64,000 nucleotides of DNA from Lachnospiraceae bacterium (GTDB lineage: Bacteria; Bacillota; Clostridia; Lachnospirales; Lachnospiraceae): the NCBI GenBank assembly GCA_022799355.1, contig JAAWOG010000012.1, positions 1-64,000 of the forward strand, given 5' to 3'. Below, piece after piece: positions 56,368 through 64,000 of the stretch. The notes beneath the pieces were generated by a model. It had not been told where the DNA came from and made no database searches. It saw only the letters and a program-made list of their open reading frames with translations. Position 1 is the stretch's first letter. Every line of letters starts with the position of its first letter. A program made the translations under genes and the position numbers.

Positions 56368-57531
56368 TTACAATATATATGGTCCGTCCCCGATCTCCAC
56401 AATATAAAACTCCGCCGTCTTTCCCGTTTTCTCCTGATAAGCCTTCTCAAGCTGCTCCTGAAACGTATCAATCGCCTCATCCTTTACGATGCTCACGGTG
56501 CATCCGCCAAATCCGCCGCCGGTAATACGGGAACCGATCACGCCCGGGATCTTCCACGCCTCGTCCACCAGAATATCGATCTCCTCACAGGATACCTCAT
56601 AATCATCCCGAAGGGAAACATGAGAAGCATTCATCAGTTCACCGAACAGCTTTACATCGTTTTTCTTCAGCGCTTCCACCGCCCGGATAGTCCTCTGGTT
56701 TTCATATACCGCATGTCTGGCACGGCGCACTCTCACCTCATCCTCGATGGCGGATTTGTGCTTTTCAAACTCCTCCTCGCTCAGATCCCCGAGCCCTTTG
56801 ATATCCACAACTTTCTGCAGTTCCGAAAGCGCCGTCTCACACTCGCTTCTTCTCTGATTATATGCGGAATTGACAAGGCTGTGCTTCACTTTGCTGTTTG
56901 TCACAACAACCTTTGCCCCCTCCAGCACAAGAGGCGCATACTCATAGGACAGATCTGCCGTATCCAAAAAGATCGCATTGTCTTTCTTACCCATAGCGGA
57001 AGCAAACTGATCCATAATGCCGCAGTTCATACCGTTATAATTGTTCTCGGCATACTGCCCGATCAGCGCAAGATCCACATTTGTCACATCAAAGCCATAC
57101 AGATCCCGCAGGATATAACCTGTCAGCACTTCGAGGGAAGCGGAGGAAGATAACCCTGAGCCATTGGGGATATTGCCGAAGATTACCATATCCATCCCGC
57201 ACGGCATCTTAAATCCTCTCTTCTCAAATGCCCATATCACTCCCTTCGGGTAGTTTGTCCAGTCGGACTCTTTCGCCTCACCAAGCGCATCCGCGTCCGC
57301 TTCCAGCAAGCCCGCCTTCTCAAAATTCATGGAATAAAAGTGCAGCTTATGATCCTCCCGTTTTCTTGCCGCACCATATGTACCGATCGTCAGCGCACAG
57401 GGAAATACATGTCCGCCGTTATAGTCCGTATGCTCACCGATCAGATTCACACGCCCGGGGGCAAAATAGACCTTGACACCCTCCGCATCGCCAAACAGTT
57501 CCGCAAATTTTTTCAGTAACTTTTCTTTCAT
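56368..57531 (-). CDS. galK: Galactokinase
   Basis: About 387 residues. GHMP kinase with the galactokinase signature GRVNLIGEHTDYNGG near residue 25, the ATP loop IPNGSGLSSSASLEVL near 115, the catalytic base region NCGIMDQFASAMG and the C-terminal GSRITGGGFGGCTVSIV. The ATG at 57531 follows GGAGGCGG at good spacing; upstream in-frame codons are not conserved. Confidence 0.96.
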   Translation of the reverse strand: MKEKLLKKFAELFGDAEGVKVYFAPGRVNLIGEHTDYNGGHVFPCALTIGTYGAARKREDHKLHFYSMNFEKAGLLEADADALGEAKESDWTNYPKGVIWAFEKRGFKMPCGMDMVIFGNIPNGSGLSSSASLEVLTGYILRDLYGFDVTNVDLALIGQYAENNYNGMNCGIMDQFASAMGKKDNAIFLDTADLSYEYAPLVLEGAKVVVTNSKVKHSLVNSAYNQRRSECETALSELQKVVDIKGLGDLSEEEFEKHKSAIEDEVRVRRARHAVYENQRTIRAVEALKKNDVKLFGELMNASHVSLRDDYEVSCEEIDILVDEAWKIPGVIGSRITGGGFGGCTVSIVKDEAIDTFQEQLEKAYQEKTGKTAEFYIVEIGDGPYIL

Positions 57532-57627
57532 ATAAGCCGCCTCCTTTTTATGAAATATTTTCTCCGTATGCTGATGATCAAACTTCAAAACCCTTATTGA
57601 TCATATACTTTTTATACTATAAACAGT

Positions 57628-58485
57628 TTAAAAATCCACCTCATCCGGCAGAGCGCACTGACCGCCCAGATCTTTCAGGCCATCGATCGTCTCCATCTCT
57701 TCCGCCGTCAGCTCAAAATCAAAGACATCCGCATTTTCCGCCATACGCCCGGGATTTACGGTCTTTGGCAGAGGCAGTATCCCGTGCTGCATGATCCAGC
57801 GGATGCAGACCTGCGCCGTCCCCTTTCCGTATTTCTCACCGATGCCTCTGAGCACTTCATTTTCCAGCGCGTCCTTCCTCCCCAGCGGACTCCACGCCTC
57901 CACAACGATACCGTTCTTTTTGCAATACTCACTTGCCTCAAGCTGTGCCCAGCCCGGATGAAATTCGATCTGATCCACCATGGGCTTTACACTCGCCGTC
58001 TCCATCAGTTCCTCGATATGATGAGGCAGGAAATTACTCAGGCCAATCGCTCTGATCTTTCCTTCCTCATACAATTCTTCCAGCGCCTTCCAGGTTTCCG
58101 CGTTAATCTTTTTCGCCTCATCCCCAAACTGTTTTTTATTTGCCGGCCAGTGAATCAGATACAAATCAAGATAAGCAAGCCCAAGCCGCTCCATACTGTC
58201 CGCAAACGCTTTTTTTGTTTTCTCATAGCCTCTGTCCGTATTCCATACTTTACTCGTAATGAACAATTCCTCTCTGGGAACGCCGCACTCCCTGATCGCC
58301 CTGCCGATCCCCGCCTCATTCCGGTAAAATGCCGCCGTGTCAATATGGCGATATCCCGCTTTCACCGCAGAGATCACCGCATCATAAACTTCCTCCTCGG
58401 AAGTCTTATAAGTGCCATAACCGATACAGGGAATCGTTATTTTGTTGTGCATGGTAAAGTGATCCGTCAATTTGTTCCATTCCAT
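57628..58485 (-). CDS. Aldo/keto reductase
   Basis: 285 residues, TIM-barrel NADPH-dependent carbonyl reductase family. The catalytic tetrad is present: Asp in GYRHIDTAAFYRNE (with Tyr), Lys in ELFITSKVWNTD and His in LYLIHWP. NADPH-site segments GLSNFLPHHIEEL and LPKTVNPGRMAENADVFDFEL are normal. It lies upstream of galK with a 96-base gap, so cotranscription is possible. The substrate is unknown. Confidence 0.93.
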   Translation of the reverse strand: MEWNKLTDHFTMHNKITIPCIGYGTYKTSEEEVYDAVISAVKAGYRHIDTAAFYRNEAGIGRAIRECGVPREELFITSKVWNTDRGYEKTKKAFADSMERLGLAYLDLYLIHWPANKKQFGDEAKKINAETWKALEELYEEGKIRAIGLSNFLPHHIEELMETASVKPMVDQIEFHPGWAQLEASEYCKKNGIVVEAWSPLGRKDALENEVLRGIGEKYGKGTAQVCIRWIMQHGILPLPKTVNPGRMAENADVFDFELTAEEMETIDGLKDLGGQCALPDEVDF

Positions 58486-58607
58486 ATGGTTTCCCCCCTT
58501 TTTCCGGTACTGCCCTGTCCTTTCGGCTCAGACAGGCTGCCGCTACTACCATTTTATCTTTTTCCACTCCGGGTTACAATAAAAAATTATTTCTTTATTA
58601 TCTAAAA

Positions 58608-59312
58608 TTATCTTTCTTTTTCTTCTATCAGTTCTTCTATCCTGTCCATAAGCACCTGTTCCGCCGGAATCTTTTCCCTTCTGGCAATCTCACAGAGCAG
58701 CAGCAATGTATCTCCCAACAGCCTTTCCGTCTCTTTTTTATCCGTTCCCTCCGAACAATCGGAAAGTTTTCCGGCTGCTTCCCTCAGCCTGTCCGCAACC
58801 TCCTCCCGCCCGGGTGCTTTCTCATAAAGCTTGTCTATCTTTTTCAGCACCTTCGGGGCTCTCGTAAGAGAGGGCAGTTCCTGCGGAATCTCCCGCAGCG
58901 GCGATGCGATCCAGGCTTTTCCCTCCTTCTCTTTCTTCTTGATCTCGTCCCAGTTCTCCAGTACCTCATCCGAGGAATCCACCTGCACGGTTCCGAAGAT
59001 ATGAGGGTGCCGCCGTATCATTTTTTCCGATACTTCCTCTATCACATCACCCAGCGTAAAAAGCCCCTCCTCTTCCGCAATCACACTGTGCATCACCACC
59101 TGCAGCAGGATATCTCCCAGCTCCTCCCGCATATTTTCCGCACTGCCGCTCTCATGAAAAATACGGATCGAACTGACAAATTCCGCCGCTTCCTCCATCA
59201 TACAGGGGCGCAGACTGTCGTGCGTCTGTTCCCTGTCCCAGGGGCAGCCGTCCTTCGCCCGCAGCCTCTCGATTATCTTTACAAAATCCTCAAAAGTATA
59301 TTTATTCTGCAT
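58608..59312 (-). CDS. mazG: MazG-family nucleoside triphosphate pyrophosphohydrolase
   Basis: 234 residues. Hydrolyses NTPs or dNTPs to NMP and pyrophosphate. The metal-binding helices are intact: EEAAEFVSSI near 36 and EELGDILLQVVMHS near 60, after the DGCPWDREQTHDSLRPCMMEE signature. The second half is a shorter, degenerate copy (EVADRLREAAGKL...DTLLLLCEIARRE) as in many Firmicutes. It may clean damaged nucleotides. Confidence 0.94.
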   Translation of the reverse strand: MQNKYTFEDFVKIIERLRAKDGCPWDREQTHDSLRPCMMEEAAEFVSSIRIFHESGSAENMREELGDILLQVVMHSVIAEEEGLFTLGDVIEEVSEKMIRRHPHIFGTVQVDSSDEVLENWDEIKKKEKEGKAWIASPLREIPQELPSLTRAPKVLKKIDKLYEKAPGREEVADRLREAAGKLSDCSEGTDKKETERLLGDTLLLLCEIARREKIPAEQVLMDRIEELIEEKER

Positions 59313-59358
59313 TATCTCTTCCCTCTGTTATATATTTTATACACTTATCAAAATAATC

Positions 59359-60831
59359 CTACTCAATCTTCACCAGATCCAGGAAGGAATAACTGATATT
59401 TTTTAACTCCTCATCCACCTGAATCGTATAGGACTTAGCCACATACCCCGTGTTTCGCAACGTCAGCGTATGGGAACCCGGCTCTTTTTTAAAGCTGCAG
59501 GGCGTGATCCCTATATAATTTCCGTCCAGGTAAACCTCCACGCCTATGGGAGCCTCTATCGTAACATAGTAGGAGAGCGTACTTGTCACCGGCGGATTTG
59601 TCTGACTGCCGTTATTTGTATTATCAGTACCCGTACCGTTACTGCCTGTGGAGTCCGTTCCGTTTCCGGTCTGCTGATTCTGCCCCGTTTGATTACCTGT
59701 CAGTTCATCCGCCGTGATACCGCCGTACCCCTTCTCATTTAAAATACGGTTCACTTCATCTAACAGTTCGCTGTCCGCGAGCACGTCATTTCCCGAGACA
59801 TCATTGCCGGAAACATCCTCATTCGCCTTCATAGTCACCTCAATACCGGCGGATGCCTGCCCCACTTTCAGATACTGGCTTATCGTATCATAACCTTCCG
59901 CCATCACGATCATCTGATGGATGCCGTATTCCAGCCTCACAGGCGCACTGTAATCCGTCTTTTCACCGTCCAGATACAAAACCGCCTCCTCCGGCGTGAT
60001 CGTAAATACCACGCTGCCGTACTTCGGCTCTTCCCCTTTCAGGTCGCCCACATCCAGTTCCAGTTCCATATCCTTGCGGACTTCTATCTGCTTGACACCG
60101 CTTGTCCCTTTGTTGCTGATCAAAACCTGGTGGCTCCCCTCGGGCACCGTCAGCATCATATTTTCCGTCACCTTCCGGATCGTTTTGTTACCGATCTCGA
60201 TCCAGCCCCCGTAAAAATACTCTTCATTTTTCAGCCGCACATAGCCGTGTCCTCTTTCCACCACAATGCTGTAAAGATCCGATCCGATCCCCCGAAAGGT
60301 CAGCACATCCACCGGATTGATATCGATCAGGTCTCCCTGCTTTCCATCGGATATCACAACCGTATCTTCCGAGTAAGCATAAATGGCAGAGCCCACCTCC
60401 GCCTGAAATTTTTCCTCATTCAATCTATATTCATCAATATATTTATGATTCCACGCATCGCCCGATATCTGCAGGCTGTTTAAGCGCTTTTTCTCCCTGA
60501 AAAAGGTAACATCCACTACCTCGCCCCTTTGGAGCTGGGTAATGGAGATCACCTTCCCGTATTTATCATAAAAAAATGTGGTCCCGTCATAGGTGAGCGT
60601 ATACTGCCGCTTTTTCTGCATATTTTTCAGCGTGACGCTCTTTTCATCCATATCGATTCCGGCCACAACCGCCGTATCCGCCGAATCAAACACGCCCGTA
60701 TCCGCCGCCACAAAGCCCGTATTATTTTGTTTTTCATCCGCCTGATCCTGCCTGCCGCAGGCTGCCGGAAGCAGCATACCAAGCAAAATCACTATTCCTG
60801 TTATGATTCTTTTTTTCCTGTGTCCGCTCAC
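59359..60831 (-). CDS. PEGA-domain lipoprotein
   Basis: 490 residues. A lipoprotein signal (LLGMLLPAACGRQ) is followed by a beta-rich region (40-210) with no family I can name, PEGA repeats (about 225-335, with YGSVVFTITPEEAVLYLDGEKTDYSAPVRLEYGIHQMIV), a Thr/Gly/Asn-rich linker (340-415) and a last PEGA domain (VTIEAPIGVEVYLDGNYIGITPCSFKKEPGSHTL). PEGA domains are surface beta-sandwiches. The linker looks like a flexible spacer across the wall. Confidence 0.85.
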   Translation of the reverse strand: MSGHRKKRIITGIVILLGMLLPAACGRQDQADEKQNNTGFVAADTGVFDSADTAVVAGIDMDEKSVTLKNMQKKRQYTLTYDGTTFFYDKYGKVISITQLQRGEVVDVTFFREKKRLNSLQISGDAWNHKYIDEYRLNEEKFQAEVGSAIYAYSEDTVVISDGKQGDLIDINPVDVLTFRGIGSDLYSIVVERGHGYVRLKNEEYFYGGWIEIGNKTIRKVTENMMLTVPEGSHQVLISNKGTSGVKQIEVRKDMELELDVGDLKGEEPKYGSVVFTITPEEAVLYLDGEKTDYSAPVRLEYGIHQMIVMAEGYDTISQYLKVGQASAGIEVTMKANEDVSGNDVSGNDVLADSELLDEVNRILNEKGYGGITADELTGNQTGQNQQTGNGTDSTGSNGTGTDNTNNGSQTNPPVTSTLSYYVTIEAPIGVEVYLDGNYIGITPCSFKKEPGSHTLTLRNTGYVAKSYTIQVDEELKNISYSFLDLVKIE

Positions 60832-60895
60832 AAACTTTTCTCCTGTTTTGGTTACGTTTTGCAGTTTGACATCTGCTGTTTTTGTTTTGCAAATA

Positions 60896-61897
60896 TCACT
60901 CCGTCACACACGCCCTTTTCCCGATCACATTACCGATAAAGGCTTTCCTTCTGTCCTCCTGTTCCAGAAGCACTTCCAGTTTTTCCCTGTTTTTATCGGG
61001 AATAAAAGCTTTTCCTCTGTTATAATAATAATTCACTATCTTCCAGAATTTCTCCGGATAACTGAAACGATAGTAAAGCTGTCTGCTGTTTTCCGGCAGA
61101 AGAGGCAGTTCCTTCTCATAAGCGTTCAGCAGCGCCTCCCCTGTCTCCGGTGCCCAGTTGCTCTTCTCCAACATCTTCCGGCTGAAATGATAAATGTCCC
61201 TGCTTCTGTCATCCCAGATGCATTTTTCAAAATTCATCAGCCTGACGCCGCTCTCGCAGAAAAGCACATTGTGATATTGGAAATCTCCATGGCATAAAAC
61301 AGAGCATTCCCCTCCCTGCTTCTCTTTTTTCAGTTTCTCAGAGACACAAAGCGCCTGTTCCAGGAACGTGTCATAATGCCGCTGCAGAAAATGTTCAAAA
61401 TCACTTTTCTGGCCTTTTTCCTTCAAAAAACGCCTTACTTTTTTCAGCTCCCGGTTATGCTTTTCAAACTCCTGCAGCGTCAGATCCCGGCGCCTGTCAT
61501 CTTTGTCTGAAATCCCTTCAAAGCTGCCGCAGATCCGATGCAGTTTTGCCAGAGTGCGCATCGCCGCACAGCCGTCCGCCAAAGCTTCCCTGCTGCTCCC
61601 CGCCGCGCATTCCCTGCCCTCCGTGTATGTTTTTACAATATAGCCGGTGCCCTCCGCGTCCCGCGTCAGGAGCTCTCCATCCTTATTCTTTAAAAGTTCT
61701 TCCGCCTGCAAAAAGCCCCGCTCTTTTACAAAGGTCAAAAATGCGTCCTGAAGCAGAAGCCTTTCCCCGCGCCCGCCGAATTCTTTTAAAATAAAAAGCC
61801 CTTTGTCACTCTCACAAAGAATAGCGCCCCGCACCTTCCAGGTACGAAGCACTTCCAGGTCATACCTCTCCAACACATTTACTGCCTTCGGTTTCAC
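60896..61897 (-). CDS. CotS-family spore coat protein (aminoglycoside-phosphotransferase fold)
   Basis: 333 residues. A kinase-like fold with the Brenner motif CHGDFQYHNVLF near 215 and LMNFEKC where true kinases usually have an Asp; the Asn is common in CotS proteins. The C-terminal YFRFSYPEKFWK-like segment (YRFSYPEKFWKIVNYYYN) is typical of CotS/YutH relatives. The start is GTG at 61897, with AGGAGG 8 bases upstream; an upstream in-frame TTG has no site. It suggests a spore-forming host. Confidence 0.85.
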   Translation of the reverse strand: MKPKAVNVLERYDLEVLRTWKVRGAILCESDKGLFILKEFGGRGERLLLQDAFLTFVKERGFLQAEELLKNKDGELLTRDAEGTGYIVKTYTEGRECAAGSSREALADGCAAMRTLAKLHRICGSFEGISDKDDRRRDLTLQEFEKHNRELKKVRRFLKEKGQKSDFEHFLQRHYDTFLEQALCVSEKLKKEKQGGECSVLCHGDFQYHNVLFCESGVRLMNFEKCIWDDRSRDIYHFSRKMLEKSNWAPETGEALLNAYEKELPLLPENSRQLYYRFSYPEKFWKIVNYYYNRGKAFIPDKNREKLEVLLEQEDRRKAFIGNVIGKRACVTE

Positions 61898-61956
61898 AAT
61901 GCAAGCCTCCTGAAATTGTTCATAACCTATCTTATGAAACAAAAGGGCGAAGTATG

Positions 61957-63339
61957 TTATAAATATTGGTTCAAATTTTCAAGCAGGTACTCTTTTTTAT
62001 TATGCGCCGGATTTTCCAGAACATCCGTCAGCATCCTCTGCAATATTTCCCCCAGTTCTCTCCCGGGCTTTAATCCCCGTTCCAGTAAATCCTTTCCGCC
62101 AACGGCAAGATCTTTTAACGACAGACAGTCCTTTTTTTCCGTTATTTCCCGGTACATCGCTTCCAGTCTCTCCTGCTTTGCCAGTTTTTCCTCCCGGAGA
62201 TAACCGCTCTGCGCAAGAAGATCCGCCCGGTTTATCTCAAACATATCAGGAAAGGCATCCTCACCGATTTTCGCAATCAGGCGCCGCACCGTAGAAATTT
62301 TCACATGCTCCTCAAGGTCGATGGACCAGTCATGAAACTCCACCAGCCGGCAGACTTTCTTTATCGTATCGTTATCAAACTTCAGCCTGTGTAAAATATC
62401 CTCCGCAAGCCTTGTGCTTTCTTTCGCGTGTTTTTTAAAATGATCCTTTCCCTTTTCATCCGTTGTTTTCGTGAAAGGCTTCCCGATATCATGCAAAAGC
62501 ATAGCAAGCCGCAGCACCTTATCGGCTCTGACAGCCTTCATCGCCTGCAGCGTGTGCTCCCCGACGCTATAACAATGGTGAGGATTATTCTGCGCTGTCT
62601 CCATACAGATATCAAATTCCGGCAGGAAAACCTTTGTGATGCCCAGTTCATATGCCCTGCGCAGGTAATCCGGATTGGGAGAAACCAACAGTTTCACCAG
62701 CTCCACCCTGATCCGTTCCGCGCTGACATTTTTTAAATTCCCCGCCAGCTTACAAACCGCTTTTTTTGTTTCCTCTTCTATCTCATAGCCAAACTGCGCC
62801 GAAAAGCGCACACCGCGCATCACACGCAGAGCATCTTCCGAAAACCTCTCCCGGGCATTTCCCACACAGCGGATAAACCTTCTCTCCATATCACCGATGC
62901 CGTCAAAAAGATCAATCAGCCCTTCCGACGGATGATATGCCATCGCGTTCACCGTAAAATCCCGCCGCTTTAAATCTTCCTTTAAAGATTTTGTGAAAAT
63001 TACTTCCTTCGGATGCCTGTTATCCTCATATTCCCCATCAATTCGATAGGTTGTAACCTCATAACCGGTCTTCTGCAGCATCACTGTCACAGTCCCGTGT
63101 TGAATGCCCGTATCAATGGTGCGCCGAAACAGCTTTTTAACCTGCTGCGGATCGGCGGACGTGGTGATATCCCAGTCATCGGGCTCCCGCCCCATGATGG
63201 AATCCCGTACACAGCCGCCCACCGCATAAGCCTCGAAGCCCGCTTCGTTCAGTGTATTTATAATAAATGCCACCTGTTCAGGCAAAATAATATTGATATT
63301 TTTCTTTATACTACCGGTTAACTGTTTACTGATCTGCAT
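61957..63339 (-). CDS. cca: CCA tRNA nucleotidyltransferase with HD domain
   Basis: 460 residues. Adds or repairs the 3' CCA of tRNA. Class II nucleotidyltransferase motifs: FEAYAVGGCVRDSIMGREPDDWDITTSADP near 35, RRDFTVNAMAYHPSEGLIDLFDG near 125 and RVMRGVRFSAQFGYEIEEET near 170. A C-terminal HD phosphohydrolase domain (about 260-360: HCYSVGEHTLQAM, RLAMLLHDIGKP) may give additional phosphatase activity. The frame is intact. Confidence 0.95.
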   Translation of the reverse strand: MQISKQLTGSIKKNINIILPEQVAFIINTLNEAGFEAYAVGGCVRDSIMGREPDDWDITTSADPQQVKKLFRRTIDTGIQHGTVTVMLQKTGYEVTTYRIDGEYEDNRHPKEVIFTKSLKEDLKRRDFTVNAMAYHPSEGLIDLFDGIGDMERRFIRCVGNARERFSEDALRVMRGVRFSAQFGYEIEEETKKAVCKLAGNLKNVSAERIRVELVKLLVSPNPDYLRRAYELGITKVFLPEFDICMETAQNNPHHCYSVGEHTLQAMKAVRADKVLRLAMLLHDIGKPFTKTTDEKGKDHFKKHAKESTRLAEDILHRLKFDNDTIKKVCRLVEFHDWSIDLEEHVKISTVRRLIAKIGEDAFPDMFEINRADLLAQSGYLREEKLAKQERLEAMYREITEKKDCLSLKDLAVGGKDLLERGLKPGRELGEILQRMLTDVLENPAHNKKEYLLENLNQYL

Positions 63340-63374
63340 AGTCTCCCAATTTCAATCCGACGAAACCGATTAGT

Positions 63375-63485
63375 CAGGTTCGGTAAGCTGGGTTGATAAG
63401 CCAGGTTTAGTAGGCTGGATTGATAAGCCAGGTTTAGTAAGCCGGGCTTAGTAAGCAAGGTTTAGTAAGCCGGGCTTAGTAAGCC
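63375..63485. repeat. 14-16-bp tandem palindromic repeats next to the proS stop codon
   Basis: About seven or eight imperfect units of the type GTAAGCCGGGCTTA, each self-complementary (TAAGCC-G-GGCTTA). The last unit includes the proS stop codon region (63476-63485). They fill most of the 136 bases between cca and proS. Confidence 0.75.
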
Positions 63486-64000
63486 TTCCCCCAGTAAACC
63501 ATCTTCTTCGCAGGCTTCCCGCAGCAGACACACACATCCGACAACTGTTCCTGCTCAAAGGGCATACACCTGCTGGTCACAGAGAGTTCTTCTTTAATCT
63601 TATCCTCGCAGTCCTGACAGCCGCACCACATCGCTTTCACGAACCCTGTTTTCTCCTGAAAGATCTGTTTAAACTCCTCATAATCCTTCGCAACACAGGT
63701 ATGAGAATCCCTGTGAGCCCTCGCACGCTCTAACATTTCCCTCTGCATCTTCTCGAGCAGTTCCTGCACCTTCCCAGTTAGCTCTTCAAAAGGCACTTCC
63801 GTCTTTTCTCTTGTATCACGGCGGCAGATCACGCATTTTCCTGCTTCGATATCTTTCGGTCCTACCTCAATACGCAGAGGAATCCCGCGCATCTCCTGCT
63901 CCGAGAACTTCCACCCCGGGCTCTTATCGCTATCGTCCACTTTCACCCGGAAATCTTTCAGCATCTCCTTCAATTCAGCCGCTTTTTCAAGCACCCCTTC
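63476..64000 (-). CDS. proS: Prolyl-tRNA synthetase, C-terminal part (gene continues beyond window)
   Basis: The visible 175 codons are the anticodon-binding domain end and zinc-binding C-terminal domain of archaeal/eukaryotic-type Pro[55 protein letters not shown] and [21 protein letters not shown] at the very end. The frame is open to the right edge, so catalytic motifs lie outside. It charges tRNA-Pro in the cytoplasm. Confidence 0.95.
   Translation of the reverse strand, partial: EGVLEKAAELKEMLKDFRVKVDDSDKSPGWKFSEQEMRGIPLRIEVGPKDIEAGKCVICRRDTREKTEVPFEELTGKVQELLEKMQREMLERARAHRDSHTCVAKDYEEFKQIFQEKTGFVKAMWCGCQDCEDKIKEELSVTSRCMPFEQEQLSDVCVCCGKPAKKMVYWGKAY

Noticed and set aside
63375..63485. 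Possible CRISPR array
   Set aside because: Units of 14-16 bases are contiguous without unique spacers, and no cas genes are near. The same applies to the 46- and 78-bp repeats.

Overview
The window reads as chromosomal DNA of a low-to-mid GC, Gram-positive, anaerobic clostridium, most probably a gut Lachnospiraceae. The evidence is the mix of genes: a YesM/YesN-type sensor system, DUF4867, DUF4080 and DUF2164 proteins, type III glutamine synthetase, a glutamate synthase split into three genes, a CotS-like (spore coat) protein, MutS2, VanW-domain and PEGA-domain envelope proteins, and strong AGGAGG-type ribosome binding sites. Most genes are on the minus strand. No rRNA, tRNA, insertion sequence or CRISPR array was recognised.

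Layout. 1-3.9 kb: an accessory block with a type I restriction-modification locus (hsdM, partial hsdS, no hsdR in view) led by a Phd/YefM-like small protein, and a DUF4268-type putative nuclease. 4.1-23.6 kb: mostly housekeeping (rRNA methyltransferase, YhaM exoribonuclease, a degenerate HtrA-like protein, MutS2, a two-component system, an MFS transporter, TrmL, aminotransferase plus Lrp regulator, a lone AIRS C-terminal domain, a VanW protein, a DnaQ-like exonuclease, endonuclease III and a DUF4080 radical SAM protein). 23.7-34.1 kb: sugar genes, comprising a xylose-type sensor/transducer set (membrane-anchored binding protein, histidine kinase, AraC-type regulator, lipoprotein binding protein) and a xylulokinase/DUF4867/fucose-isomerase-like operon facing a LacI-type regulator. 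34.2-42.5 kb: an LsrB/RhaS-type ABC importer with two creatinase-like M24-fold proteins and its own LacI-type repressor, tied together by three copies of one palindromic operator. 42.6-48.8 kb: DUF2164, LysR, a MATE transporter, CTP synthase and AsnB. 48.8-54.7 kb: a nitrogen-assimilation hub, glnN (with asnB behind it) diverging from split glutamate synthase, each transcript starting with a terminator-like hairpin. 54.8-64 kb: Leloir genes galK-galT with an aldo/keto reductase, MazG, a PEGA lipoprotein, a CotS-like protein, CCA-adding enzyme and the C-terminal end of prolyl-tRNA synthetase.

Most interesting points: (a) the importer locus with paired M24-fold proteins that lack most metal ligands, under a clearly readable operator/repressor circuit; (b) the twin RNA leaders between glnN and the glutamate synthase genes; (c) an orphan antitoxin-like protein that may control a restriction-modification operon through a 20-bp palindrome over its promoter; (d) an HtrA-family protein that appears to have lost all three catalytic residues, transcribed from a tandem repeat carrying back-to-back extended -10 promoters shared with mutS2. 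All family assignments were made by eye from protein motifs; no database search was run.
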